Source: Leptospira sp. (GTDB lineage: Bacteria > Spirochaetota > Leptospiria > Leptospirales > Leptospiraceae). From it: DNA of 45,124 nucleotides. A model generated the notes under the pieces. That model made no database searches, was not told where the DNA came from, and saw only the letters and a program-made list of their open reading frames with translations. Shown one piece after another: positions 1 through 10,367 of the stretch. The stretch spans positions 1 to 45,124 of the forward strand of contig JAPZRK010000021.1 in the NCBI GenBank assembly GCA_027531445.1. Reading direction: 5' to 3'. The position numbers and the translations under genes were made by a program. Within the stretch, counting starts at the first letter, position 1. Each line of letters opens with the position of its first letter.

Positions 1-80
1 GGGGTCAAAATCCTATGGATTTCCAGCTACCTCAAACAGTTCGCCAAAGCAAAGAAAGTAAGGGAAAAGAGTTGATATAG
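1..80 (+). CDS. Possible 3' end of an upstream gene (partial)
   Basis: The first bases are open in more than one frame. The frame ending in TAG at 78-80 has third-position composition closer to the rest of the window than the frame ending in TGA at 73-75, so I prefer it. It gives only about 25 hydrophilic residues ending in KGKELI. No family can be recognised from such a short tail, and it may not be coding at all. Confidence 0.25.
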   Translation, partial: GQNPMDFQLPQTVRQSKESKGKELI

Positions 81-105
81 TTTTAGCGAAGCATAGACTA
101 GAGAA

Positions 106-264
106 GTGTTCAAAATCCTATTTTTTGCGATTCTGTTGTATTACCTTTTGCGAGTAATCGCCCGCGTCCTTACATTTCCTTCTCGTATGAACCATGAAAA
201 TGAAGCCCGTTTTTCCGAAGACAGGGACGAAAAAGACGTGTCAGACAAGGGTCGTACTCTCTAA
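106..264 (+). CDS. Small single-pass membrane protein (52 aa, GTG start)
   Basis: A 52-codon frame opens with GTG at 106 and ends with TAA at 262-264. Residues 2-25 form a hydrophobic helix with two arginines near its end, followed by a very charged tail (acidic and basic residues to the C-terminus), which is the layout of a small single-pass inner-membrane protein with a cytoplasmic tail. A weak AGAG element precedes the start. It sits 63 bases before the lipoprotein gene at 328 in the same direction. No function is known to me. The main doubt is that short hydrophobic frames can occur by chance. Confidence 0.45.
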   Translation: MFKILFFAILLYYLLRVIARVLTFPSRMNHENEARFSEDRDEKDVSDKGRTL

Positions 265-327
265 TCATTAAGATTTTTACCTTTTTCTTTTCCGATATTT
301 CACCCAAAACCCGATGATTTAAGTAGA

Positions 328-828
328 ATGACATTCTTCGTGCGCCTGTTTTTACTATTCACGATTCTAGTTTCAATTAATTGTGGGCCACCCAAAGGTG
401 AGTTTGGTTGGGCAACTTCAAAAGCACAAGATTTGAATATACTTGAACGCCATATTCAAATCATTACTGACTATAAAATGATGCGAGAAGGTCTAATTTT
501 TTCTCCAAACGATACGATTCATTATGTTTATTCTTTTTCAAGAAATCCAGGTGTTGAAACAGATTTTTATATCTCTTTAAATCGTTATGAACTTGATTAC
601 GTTGAGATAGACATTAAAAAGAAAAATGTAGAATTGGAATCCGGCTCCATTCGTGATAGCTTCTCTCAGCTAAGAACAGGAGAGTACCTGATCAAAATAG
701 TTCATGAGGGCGAAGTTTTAGATGAAGTAAAATTTCAAGTTTTGCCAGAAGAAGGTTATACTGAAGAAACAATAGAGCAAGAACTAGCAGGTGACCAAGA
801 AGACGAACTGATCAAATACTCTCGTTAA
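328..828 (+). CDS. Putative lipoprotein, unknown function
   Basis: The product is 166 aa. Residues 1-18 form a signal peptide (one Arg, then a Phe/Leu-rich core) ending in LVSINC with Cys19, which fits the relaxed spirochaetal lipobox, so the mature protein is probably a membrane-anchored lipoprotein. The rest is hydrophilic with alternating beta-like segments (for example VEIDIKKKNVELES) and a C-terminal acidic stretch. I recognise no domain; a small beta-sandwich is possible. Its last 17 bases overlap the 3' end of the opposite-strand TPR gene, so the two genes converge with no room for a conventional terminator between them. Confidence 0.75.
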   Translation: MTFFVRLFLLFTILVSINCGPPKGEFGWATSKAQDLNILERHIQIITDYKMMREGLIFSPNDTIHYVYSFSRNPGVETDFYISLNRYELDYVEIDIKKKNVELESGSIRDSFSQLRTGEYLIKIVHEGEVLDEVKFQVLPEEGYTEETIEQELAGDQEDELIKYSR

Positions 829-2806
829 ACGGTGGCAAAACAACTCCTGTTGCTAATATCTTTTCGACTCTCTTTTTTTCCTTTATTGCTGCTTGAATTT
901 CTGTTTCTCCACCCAATTCGATAACCGAACTATAATAAGTCTTCGCTTTTTCAAAATCACGATCTCCTTCTGCTATGACAGCAAGACGGTAGATGATTTT
1001 TAAAATTGGAATACGATCTAACTTTGTTCGTAAAACTCGAAGTCGAGCTTCCTTGTCTTCAATCTTTATATCCAACAACCGATATTTTGAAAGAGCATCG
1101 TCCTCCGTTGTAATCAGAAGATCTTTTTTGATCAGTTGCTTTTGTCTTTTTAGTTCGACCAACAACTTCTCTTCTCCTAACATATCTTTATCGATGTTTT
1201 TCCATTGATTGTAGGCTAGATTCAGCTTTCCTCTTTCTGCTTCTGTCTTGCGATTTTGTTTGTCAAGGCGTGACAAATGATAAAATGCGACTGCTTCAAG
1301 ATCTTCAAAGCCAGTTTCTTCAGAGAGCGCCGCATTCCAATCTTTGCTATTTCGATCCAACCAGTAGGCAAAGTAAGTAGATGATTTTTGTAGATCACCC
1401 AATTGGGTTGCAAAAAAGACTCCCATCTCAAAAGAAACCCTTGTTTTATCCTTTGTATCTAAGGAAATTTGAAAGTATTTTTCGTAGAAACCACCTGCTA
1501 TCACTTTACGTTTGATGTCTGCATTCAACGTAGCAAGACGCAAATAAGCTGTAATCACTTTCTGAGTTTGGTCTTCATTCAACGATTCTTGTTTTGATAA
1601 TAGATTTACATATTTCTCATAAAAATCGAGTGCCTTAGCCTTTTGGCTATCTAGTCGATATTGTTCAGCTACATCGAAAATCACTGATGGATTTTCTGGC
1701 CAGACGCTATAGGCTTTTTCTAAGATCAATTCGTAAGCAAAAAAATCTACGTTTCGTTTATAATCAAATAAAACGTAGATACCTTTTCCAGCTGTTCCCA
1801 GTTTGTTGATTATCTTGAGACGTTCTTTTGTATCATCTTCTACTTTCTTAACAACATTTGCCATTTCATACAAAGCTAAAGAATCTTGCTTTTGTCGTTC
1901 AGTTAAATACTTTTGATATCTTTCAGTAAGAGAACTTTGAAATTTAGTTTCTGCATCTTTGAGCAATTTCTCATTGGTCTTCACAACTTCTATCAATCGT
2001 TTTTCTTCAGCCTGGATTTGAGAAAGCGGAGTATTTTCTTTTGCAAGTTTTGCGAGTACTAGGTGAAGATTATCCTGACTATTTTTTAGTTCCTTTTCGG
2101 CATTTAGTTTATTTTGATAGATCTGAGTATGTTCCTGCGATTGTGTTTTCCAGTTGGATGCATAGTCTTCCTTTTGCCACTCTCCATTTCGATACATCGC
2201 TTCTGTTTGGTCGAGAGGATGGTATCTAAATGCTGCAATAAAGTGACGAAGCGAAGGAGCTGTTTTATTTAACTCCGCGTATAGTCTAGCGGCTCTCAGG
2301 TGTAACTCATATAGAACGGGTGAATCTCGTACAATAAATGTTTCAGCTAACTTATGTGTGTTTTGCCAAAGCAACAATCTGACATCATTTTGGTCGGATC
2401 GTGAATTATAGATATTTCCACGCTCTCTATCTTCCCAAATTCGTTTCTCTTCAATAAATTGACTGTAATACCTTTTGAGAAGACCCTCTACCTCTGCAAT
2501 TTTTGTTTCGGGAGACTTTGGACCCACCTCTTCTATCTTTGCTGGCTCTGCAGTTGGTATGACATTGGGATCTGGCGTTTTTGGTTCTTCTTTGAATGCG
2601 ATTCCGGAATCCAAATCAATTGGTATCCGTTTTTCTGAATCTAATTGTTGGATTTCTTCGGCTGATATGATTTGAAGCGGTTCTAGATATAAATCTTTCA
2701 GAGCATTCCTGCGATCTTCTTCCCCGGCAAAAAGAGAGCCGACCAAAAGACAAAAATAGACGAAATAAAGCATATTTTTGAGAGAAGAATATTGGAACCG
2801 ATTCAT
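812..2806 (-). CDS. Secreted or periplasmic TPR-repeat protein
   Basis: The 664-aa product starts with a signal sequence (about residues 1-28, ending SLFAGEE). After a Pro/Glu-rich linker (about 45-95) it is almost wholly alpha-helical: helix pairs in the 130-200 region, a long Gln/Lys/Glu coiled coil at about 215-310, then tandem TPR-like units to about residue 650, the last resembling a classic TPR (FEKAKTYYSSVIELGG). Such proteins act as scaffolds for envelope complexes; no partner can be named. A purine-rich AAAGGGA lies just before the ATG. The 3' end overlaps the lipoprotein gene at 328-828 by 17 bases, tail to tail. Confidence 0.75.
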   Translation of the reverse strand: MNRFQYSSLKNMLYFVYFCLLVGSLFAGEEDRRNALKDLYLEPLQIISAEEIQQLDSEKRIPIDLDSGIAFKEEPKTPDPNVIPTAEPAKIEEVGPKSPETKIAEVEGLLKRYYSQFIEEKRIWEDRERGNIYNSRSDQNDVRLLLWQNTHKLAETFIVRDSPVLYELHLRAARLYAELNKTAPSLRHFIAAFRYHPLDQTEAMYRNGEWQKEDYASNWKTQSQEHTQIYQNKLNAEKELKNSQDNLHLVLAKLAKENTPLSQIQAEEKRLIEVVKTNEKLLKDAETKFQSSLTERYQKYLTERQKQDSLALYEMANVVKKVEDDTKERLKIINKLGTAGKGIYVLFDYKRNVDFFAYELILEKAYSVWPENPSVIFDVAEQYRLDSQKAKALDFYEKYVNLLSKQESLNEDQTQKVITAYLRLATLNADIKRKVIAGGFYEKYFQISLDTKDKTRVSFEMGVFFATQLGDLQKSSTYFAYWLDRNSKDWNAALSEETGFEDLEAVAFYHLSRLDKQNRKTEAERGKLNLAYNQWKNIDKDMLGEEKLLVELKRQKQLIKKDLLITTEDDALSKYRLLDIKIEDKEARLRVLRTKLDRIPILKIIYRLAVIAEGDRDFEKAKTYYSSVIELGGETEIQAAIKEKKRVEKILATGVVLPPFNESI

Positions 2807-2907
2807 TCCCTTTATCTATCGGCGAAAAAAGGAAATCCGACAACCAAAAGGTGTTGCAAAAGCTCGAAACTCCCCTAGCATTCCTTAGCGAGGGAATTGG
2901 GGGATCT

Positions 2908-3579
2908 ATGTCGAAGAACATTGTGGAACGTTATCTTGTTCTCAAAAACAAATATCGCAACTATGATACGAAATATGCCCTCAAGCGCATGCAGGCATTC
3001 CGCCTTGCAACCCAAGACCTCTCTCGGAAGGGTTACGAGGTTGCCTTAGAAATTCTTGGTTCGATCAACTTCGGAATCGTTGAACCCACTTCGGATGTAG
3101 ACTGTATCTTACTCATCGAATGTGACTTACATAAGGATGTGGGTTCCTGTCCAAATCATTGCCCAAATGTCACGTATGTAAAAGAAGAGATACGTAAATT
3201 TGTCACAAAACGCCTACAGCCTGAGACCTTTAATATCGAATATTTGGACACGATCAACCTTAAATACGTAGAAGAAAAAATTCGATTAGAAGAAATGTTA
3301 GGTGATGAAACATTATACTGTTTGTTGTTTTATCGCAACATTGGTAGACCTGTTAATCGTCCTTTATTTATCCCTTATTGTGATGAATTAGAAGAGAATC
3401 ATTATTTTGTAAAAGAGATCATTCCATGGGCATCGGAAGCTCTGGAAGGTTATCTCAATACAAACCAACACCGCATGTCCTTCAATAAATACAATGAACG
3501 AATCAAAGCAAGAGGACTTGATTTGCCAGAGGGTCTACAGCAAGAATTACAATCTTATATGGACGGAAAATCTGAGTGA
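2908..3579 (+). CDS. Nucleotidyltransferase-fold protein
   Basis: A 223-aa protein. The motif at residues 51-65 (GS, ten residues, then D63-V-D65) matches the GS-x(9-13)-DxD signature of the polymerase-beta nucleotidyltransferase superfamily, with a candidate third acidic residue in the later FNIEYLD segment. Several cysteines cluster at about 72-86 (C..D....C....C), which is unusual and could bind metal. The start is placed at ATG 2908 because GGGGGA lies just upstream; the open frame extends 19 codons further back to an ATG at 2851 without a good ribosome site. The substrate (protein, RNA or small molecule) is unknown. Confidence 0.65.
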   Translation: MSKNIVERYLVLKNKYRNYDTKYALKRMQAFRLATQDLSRKGYEVALEILGSINFGIVEPTSDVDCILLIECDLHKDVGSCPNHCPNVTYVKEEIRKFVTKRLQPETFNIEYLDTINLKYVEEKIRLEEMLGDETLYCLLFYRNIGRPVNRPLFIPYCDELEENHYFVKEIIPWASEALEGYLNTNQHRMSFNKYNERIKARGLDLPEGLQQELQSYMDGKSE

Positions 3580-3644
3580 TCTCGTAAACAATTCGTTGGT
3601 CACAGGCGATGATTAAAACAAGATCCGATCGGTAACAATCTCCT

Positions 3645-5072
3645 TTGATAAAACATATCTTCTTTCTTTCTTTTTCTTTTTTTGTTCATTTCACTTTGGT
3701 AAACTGCTACTATAGCCCGATCATTCAATATTTACTGAATAAACCGGTTAAAGAAGACAACAGATTCCCATTCTTACTACTCGCACAAATTGCCTCACTT
3801 TCTGGAACAGACACTGTGCCACCGACTGATTTGAATTACACTCCCCTTCAATTTTTAAATGGAGTCGAAGGATCATTTACACCTACGTTTACTGGCACAG
3901 TTCGGAACTTTGCGATATCACCAGATTTGCCAACCGGAATTCAAATCAATTCATCTGGAATCATTTCAGGAACCTACTCACAACAATTCGGACTCAATGG
4001 AAGCTTTACAGTCACAGCATCCAATACGTTAGGTGATACAAAAAAGGACATCACCATTCAATTCTTTGGCAAACCACCATATAAGACGAATCAGACTACA
4101 TGTTATGATACATCTGGCACACTGGATTCAACTTGCACATTGATTACCTCTATTGGACAAGATGGAGCACTACAAAAAGGGATAGCCGCTAATTTTTTAG
4201 GACCGACTCTAGTTGGATCAGACTATATAACTACCGATCAAAACACTGGTCTAACATGGAATTCTTGCTTACAGGGAACTTCTGGGGCAACCTGTAGTGT
4301 TGGAATTTATGCATCTACTCTCACCTGGTCATTGGCAACTAGCAACTGCTCATCGCTTGATCTAGACAATTCGGGAACTGGTTTCGCATCGTTAAAAAAT
4401 TGGAGATTGCCTACACCAGAAGAACTGGACACGCTGGTGAATTTCAATCTATCAAATCCTTCTATTTACAATGCAAATTTTCCCAACACTAATGTAGGTG
4501 TTGGATGGCATTGGACTTCCTTGGACAATCCAGCCGATTCGACAAATGCTTGGTGGATTTATTTTAGAAACGGAGAGATGGGCCCAGCACGCCTGAAATC
4601 CGAAACCTCGGATAATTTTGCCAGGTGTGTTACCGGAACTTCTACCTACTTACCACCCCAAAATCTTTTGATCGATAATGGGGATGGTACCGTAACCGAT
4701 CTCAATCACAGTTTAGTTTGGCAAAAATGTACTAGAGGTACAGATTCAACTACGTGTGCAAACTCACCGACTCTTCTGAGCTGGGCAGATGCACTTTCAT
4801 ACTGCAATTCTTTGAGCTTAGGCAAGTATTCCTGGAGATTGCCTAATATCAATGAAGCAAAAAAAATACTGAACCGTAGAACGAGCGTTTACCCAGCCAT
4901 TATAGACAGTACCGTTTTCCCTTCCAATCCCAACTCAGAATTCTGGACATCTAGCACAGATCTTGGAAATCCAGGAACCAATGCGGCTTGGGTGATATTT
5001 TTTAATGCAGCGACGGTATTTCCCGTGAGCAAAAATCTCACAAGAGCCGTTCGTTGTGTAGCTAGTCCTTAA
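3645..5072 (+). CDS. Lipoprotein with Ig-like (He_PIG) domain and two Lcl (DUF1566) domains
   Basis: The 475-aa product has a signal peptide ending LVNC (Cys21), so it is a predicted surface or outer-membrane lipoprotein. Residues about 60-140 look like a putative Ig domain (LPTGIQINSSGIISGTYSQ pattern). Two tandem Lcl C-terminal domains follow, at about 195-330 and 345-475, each with a WRLP....E element, a W-TSS/WTSL element and a terminal RCV motif, with several Cys pairs. The start is TTG at 3645; an in-frame stop at 3633 leaves no earlier choice and the signal peptide requires it. Lcl domains are frequent in Leptospira surface lipoproteins, but the ligand is unknown. Confidence 0.8.
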   Translation: MIKHIFFLSFSFFVHFTLVNCYYSPIIQYLLNKPVKEDNRFPFLLLAQIASLSGTDTVPPTDLNYTPLQFLNGVEGSFTPTFTGTVRNFAISPDLPTGIQINSSGIISGTYSQQFGLNGSFTVTASNTLGDTKKDITIQFFGKPPYKTNQTTCYDTSGTLDSTCTLITSIGQDGALQKGIAANFLGPTLVGSDYITTDQNTGLTWNSCLQGTSGATCSVGIYASTLTWSLATSNCSSLDLDNSGTGFASLKNWRLPTPEELDTLVNFNLSNPSIYNANFPNTNVGVGWHWTSLDNPADSTNAWWIYFRNGEMGPARLKSETSDNFARCVTGTSTYLPPQNLLIDNGDGTVTDLNHSLVWQKCTRGTDSTTCANSPTLLSWADALSYCNSLSLGKYSWRLPNINEAKKILNRRTSVYPAIIDSTVFPSNPNSEFWTSSTDLGNPGTNAAWVIFFNAATVFPVSKNLTRAVRCVASP

Positions 5073-5132
5073 AGAAAAGTTATGTTTATTGACTTTTTAA
5101 AAGTATAGCTCACGCTTAAGTAAGACTCTGCC

Positions 5133-5618
5133 ATGAACCCATCCAATCCACTCCAACTTCGCACACCATCCGATAAGGAAATCTATTGGACGCGTGAGTT
5201 TCATGCTCCGAACAAACTCGTATTTGATTCGATGACAAAGCCTGATCTCATACGTCGTTGGCTCTTAGGTCCTGAAGGTTGGTCTATGCCTGTCTGTAAA
5301 GTTGACTTACGTGTGAGAGGCAGATATAGATATGTATGGAGCCATCCGGAAAGAGGAGAGATGGGAGTAGGAGGAGTTTTTAAAGAAATCAATGCTCCGA
5401 CCAAACTCGTAAATACCGAAAGATTTGACCAATCATGGTATCCCGGAGAAGCCATCGGTACTGTGATTTTAGAAGAGAAAAATGGCAAAACAATCTTACA
5501 CTCGACTATGCTTTATGAATCAAAAACAGCGCGCGATACTGTACTTGAATCAAAAATCGAGTTGGGTCTCTCACTCGGGTACAGCCGGCTTGTTGCCGTC
5601 CTCGCCGAACTAACTTAA
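5133..5618 (+). CDS. SRPBCC-family protein, AHSA1 (Aha1-like) type
   Basis: A 161-aa cytoplasmic protein with the START/Bet v1-like pattern of the AHSA1 domain: REFHAPNKLVFDSMTKPDLIRRWLLGP near the N-terminus, then YRYVW....G....GVFKEI, and a C-terminal long helix (about 138-160) that closes the hydrophobic cavity. In bacteria these proteins usually bind small hydrophobic ligands and are often paired with ArsR regulators. No ArsR gene is adjacent here, so context gives no function. It converges on the YhhN gene with a 17-base gap. Confidence 0.8.
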   Translation: MNPSNPLQLRTPSDKEIYWTREFHAPNKLVFDSMTKPDLIRRWLLGPEGWSMPVCKVDLRVRGRYRYVWSHPERGEMGVGGVFKEINAPTKLVNTERFDQSWYPGEAIGTVILEEKNGKTILHSTMLYESKTARDTVLESKIELGLSLGYSRLVAVLAELT

Positions 5619-5635
5619 ATCTACGATTATTATAT

Positions 5636-6373
5636 CTACCGCATAATCATCGTATGTGACAAAAGAAAGAAACCAATCAATAGCAAACTTTGTGCAATTA
5701 GATAAGTAAGCCAAGGCACCTGGAATTCCCAAACTGGATGTCTACCGCCATGAATGGTTGTTTCACCCATTACGGCATCTGATACTAAAAATATAAGACC
5801 TCCCAACATGAGATATATCCAATAGCCACCAAAAACCAAATACGCATTCACCGTAAGTGAAACAAAAAAACAAAGAACTAATCCGTAAATTAAAGCAAAA
5901 ACCATAATCGTTTTGGGACGAGACGGATTGTAGACTCGAAAATAAAAAATCACACTCGGTATGACTAAAAACAGAGCACTGATTAAGTATGGAATGTAGC
6001 CATAATAGACTAGGTTCCAAGAAGTTAACTGGAAAAATGCGGATATATAAAATAATTGCGCCATTGCAAAACCTAATATACCACCAATCAGCGGTTCACC
6101 ATCATTCTTCACTGCGATGGGGAATTGTAGATTGAACCAATCTCCAACAAATGAAAAACCCACTGCAAACAAAGGTGCAAGTAAAACGGAACTACCCATA
6201 TAAAACAAAAGGACCGCAAATACAAATATTTGTATAGAAAAACCTAAGTATACTCCCCTGGATATTTCAAGCCGAGCCTTGCCAGTGGTCACTGGACGAA
6301 GTGTAACCCAGTGGATCAAAAACGCCGACACAACTGCCAAAGGGATAGAGAGTAGAACTGCATAATACGTCAT
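5636..6373 (-). CDS. YhhN-family membrane protein (lysoplasmalogenase-like)
   Basis: About 245 aa with roughly eight hydrophobic helices. The C-terminal pattern (FLVSDAVMGETT, later LTYLIAQSLLLIGF) matches the YhhN family, whose characterised members (TMEM86B) hydrolyse the vinyl-ether bond of lysoplasmalogens; whether this is the bacterial activity is not settled. I place the start at the ATG complementary to 6371-6373 (MTYYAVLL). The frame stays open up to 6481, but that would overlap the divergent kinase gene and prepend a hydrophilic leader. The 95 bases between the two divergent starts presumably hold both promoters. Confidence 0.7.
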   Translation of the reverse strand: MTYYAVLLSIPLAVVSAFLIHWVTLRPVTTGKARLEISRGVYLGFSIQIFVFAVLLFYMGSSVLLAPLFAVGFSFVGDWFNLQFPIAVKNDGEPLIGGILGFAMAQLFYISAFFQLTSWNLVYYGYIPYLISALFLVIPSVIFYFRVYNPSRPKTIMVFALIYGLVLCFFVSLTVNAYLVFGGYWIYLMLGGLIFLVSDAVMGETTIHGGRHPVWEFQVPWLTYLIAQSLLLIGFFLLSHTMIMR

Positions 6374-6468
6374 ACATTTACTTTTAGGAAAGCCTTCTAA
6401 AAGGGAAAGGGAAAAACATCCTTGATTTCTTATTTCAGTTTGATGAAGTTCAATAGTAGCAGTCGAAA

Positions 6469-8211
<1,743 letters not shown>

Positions 8212-8214
8212 ATA

Positions 8215-8925
8215 TTATAAGGTGTTGGAACGGGAGCTAGAATTTTCTAGATGTCGTATGTCTTTACCAGTGTTGAGTCGAACAAGTTCCTCAGCAACGT
8301 TGACCGCATAATCACCTAATCTTTCCAATGCGAGTATGATTCGATATACATCTGCAAATTCTGTTTTGTCCATATCGGAATTTCTATACTTCTTAAAGGC
8401 TTCATCACATAGCCCGTTTAGTTCTTCTTCGATTGTATTTACGCTTCCCATAAAGCGTTCTTTTTCTTCCACCAAAGATTCGATAGCCATTCCAGCAAGA
8501 GTCGTTACGCGTGAGAGAATGATTCCCATAGGTTCTTCTTTTTTGAATATGCCGGGTCGTATTGTTTTGTAACGAAAGACTTCAGCACAATTCACTACCT
8601 GGTCTCCCATTCTTTCCATATTTCTTGTGATTCGGATGGCAGAGAGTGCAAATCGAAGCGGATCCTTTTTTAAGACAATCTCATTGTCAACGTCTCCCAT
8701 TCCTAAAATGTTTCTGTTGGTAATCGCTTCCAAAATGGCAATCTGAGAAAGGTTGTCGTTTTCTTTTTCCAAATCATCGATCATGTCATCTTTCTGGACA
8801 ATTTGGTTCGCTAGATTGTAATCTTCATTTTCTAATGCTTCACCAAGAAGGATCACCTGTTCCAAAACAAGTTCTGCCATTGAGTAAAGGTTTTTTCGAA
8901 GATAATAAAATTTTGAAATAATCAT
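8215..8925 (-). CDS. PhoU-like phosphate-signalling protein
   Basis: A 236-aa all-helical protein with two PhoU repeats, each holding the metal-binding E/D-xxx-D pattern: RNMERMGDQVVNCAE at about 105-119 and ALERLGDYAVNVAEE at about 200-214. PhoU proteins bridge the Pst phosphate transporter and the PhoR kinase, or act with Na/Pi cotransporters. No pst or pho genes are visible here. It is the last gene of the leftward block, 38 bases after cheW, and its stop lies four bases from that of the convergent kinase. Confidence 0.85.
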   Translation of the reverse strand: MIISKFYYLRKNLYSMAELVLEQVILLGEALENEDYNLANQIVQKDDMIDDLEKENDNLSQIAILEAITNRNILGMGDVDNEIVLKKDPLRFALSAIRITRNMERMGDQVVNCAEVFRYKTIRPGIFKKEEPMGIILSRVTTLAGMAIESLVEEKERFMGSVNTIEEELNGLCDEAFKKYRNSDMDKTEFADVYRIILALERLGDYAVNVAEELVRLNTGKDIRHLENSSSRSNTL

Positions 8926-8963
8926 GCGACTCTGTTACGATTTACTTAATTGTCCATAAACAA

Positions 8964-9446
8964 CTAAACAGTTGCTAATTCCGAAATTTCTTCAACAGTA
9001 AGAATTTTTTCGATATCGATAAGAATAATAAATCGATTGTCCTGTTTACCAACGCCGGTAATATAACGTGACGAAATACCTTTCACAGAGGGAGGTGGTG
9101 GGTCAACTTGACTTGCTGGAAAATGGATCACATGCGAAACTTTATCTACAATCACACCTACCGATTTCCCACCAATACGAATGACAATAGCTCGTTCCGC
9201 ATTTTCAGCGGTATTCGCATTACGAATGTTCAATCGTTTAGTTAGATCTATCATTCGAACAACTTTACCGCGAATGTCCATGATCCCCGCAAAATAACTC
9301 TTAGATTGTGGAACCCGAATCAAGTTTGTGATTTTTACAATCTCTTCTACAATGGTGATGGGTATGGCATACTCTTCTTCGCCGAGATTGAAAATAATGT
9401 ATTGTTCGTGAATGAAATGATTGGAATTGACTGCTTCTTTTGCCAT
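8964..9446 (-). CDS. cheW: Chemotaxis coupling protein CheW
   Basis: 160 aa, the usual length of a single-domain CheW. It shows the full family pattern: YIIFNLGEEEYAIPI at the start, IRVPQSKSYFAGIMDIRGKVVRMIDL in the middle (the Arg-Gly coupling region), and VIVDKVSHVI then the C-terminal FIILIDIEKIL strand. CheW links methyl-accepting chemotaxis receptors to the CheA kinase at the inner membrane. It lies 22 bases after the preceding membrane-protein gene and 38 bases before the PhoU-like gene, away from any other chemotaxis gene, so it is probably one of several CheW paralogues in the genome. Confidence 0.92.
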   Translation of the reverse strand: MAKEAVNSNHFIHEQYIIFNLGEEEYAIPITIVEEIVKITNLIRVPQSKSYFAGIMDIRGKVVRMIDLTKRLNIRNANTAENAERAIVIRIGGKSVGVIVDKVSHVIHFPASQVDPPPPSVKGISSRYITGVGKQDNRFIILIDIEKILTVEEISELATV

Positions 9447-9468
9447 ATTTTTGCTACTGTGCTATGGT

Positions 9469-10197
9469 CTAAAAATAGACATAGCCGTTATAGAAAAAAT
9501 ATGAACCAACGGACAGAAAAGACAACACTTTTGTAAATAGTACCGAACGTTTTCGCACAAGAAAATCGAGAAGTCCAGCCAGCATCCCGAGACAGGCAAG
9601 ACTAAATCCTAATAAGACATAATCATAGTAGGCATAATATACAAAGCCTGCAATTCCGCATCCCATGCAGAGGTCGATCAAATCTCCCCAGACACGTCTT
9701 TTAAAACGTTCCCAAGCCGTCCCACGTGCAAGCCTTGCCTCTCTTCGTTTTCTCCTCCAACGTTGGAATCGAGTCTCACGAATGATGCCAAAAACGGAAT
9801 CATAACGAGTAGAAAATGGAGTATCACTCCTTCTGTCTCGACGACTGTAAGAAGCATCCTCGGAAGAATGTGGCGGAAAGATATCATAAGACCCACCCAC
9901 ACATGCGAGAAGATCCTTATCAGGAAGACTAGAATAGAATTCTCGAAAAGGCCATAACTTACGAAAAACAGGATAGGCTCTGCCAGAGGAGATGTCTTTT
10001 TCTTGGAGTACGACTCCGTCTCGAATCGTGGTCGCATAGATACGACCCTTTTCATTTTTAATCTCTGCTGTTAGTCGAACAAGCTTTTCGTGGAAATTGA
10101 ACTCTGCCTCGAGGATATCTCCTAGAGGTGTTTCCATTGTAAATGCTCGGATGAAACCAGGTGTACGGGGTTTCTGCTTCCTCCAGACTTGCTTCAT
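9469..10197 (-). CDS. Uncharacterised protein with two C-terminal membrane helices
   Basis: 242 aa. The N-terminal half (to about residue 115) is a soluble beta-rich region; residues about 120-165 are an Arg-rich stretch (RRKRREARLARG) consistent with a cytoplasmic, positive-inside flank. Two hydrophobic helices follow at about 172-195 and 196-212, with a possible third at 220-240. No family is recognised. Met21 is an alternative start. It sits between the bS22-like gene (41 bases upstream) and cheW, so it is likely co-transcribed with both. Confidence 0.65.
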   Translation of the reverse strand: MKQVWRKQKPRTPGFIRAFTMETPLGDILEAEFNFHEKLVRLTAEIKNEKGRIYATTIRDGVVLQEKDISSGRAYPVFRKLWPFREFYSSLPDKDLLACVGGSYDIFPPHSSEDASYSRRDRRSDTPFSTRYDSVFGIIRETRFQRWRRKRREARLARGTAWERFKRRVWGDLIDLCMGCGIAGFVYYAYYDYVLLGFSLACLGMLAGLLDFLVRKRSVLFTKVLSFLSVGSYFFYNGYVYF

Positions 10198-10238
10198 AGC
10201 AAATCTATCGGAGGAAAGAGAAAGTCACTGAAGGAAGA

Positions 10239-10331
10239 TTATTTCTTCTTTTTGTGTCGGTTGGCTCTTCTTTTCTTCTTACGTTTATGTGTTGCGATTT
10301 TTCTGCGCTTTCTCTTTTTTCCGGAAGGCAT
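10239..10331 (-). CDS. Very small basic ribosomal protein, bS22/AURKAIP1-COX24 domain type (30 aa)
   Basis: A 30-codon gene: MPSGKKRKRRKIATHKRKKK continuing RRANRHKKKK and TAA. Twenty of 30 residues are Lys or Arg. The KKRKRRKIATHKRKKKRR core matches the AURKAIP1/COX24 (mS38) C-terminal domain family, whose mycobacterial member bS22 is a small-subunit ribosomal protein. An excellent ribosome site (GGAGG, five bases before the ATG) supports translation. It lies 36 bases after the ManC-like gene and 41 before the next gene, within the leftward block. Its ribosomal role here is inferred from the family. Confidence 0.85.
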   Translation of the reverse strand: MPSGKKRKRRKIATHKRKKKRRANRHKKKK

Positions 10332-10367
10332 TCCTTCCTCCTTACTACGGCCGTTTAAGCCAAAATT

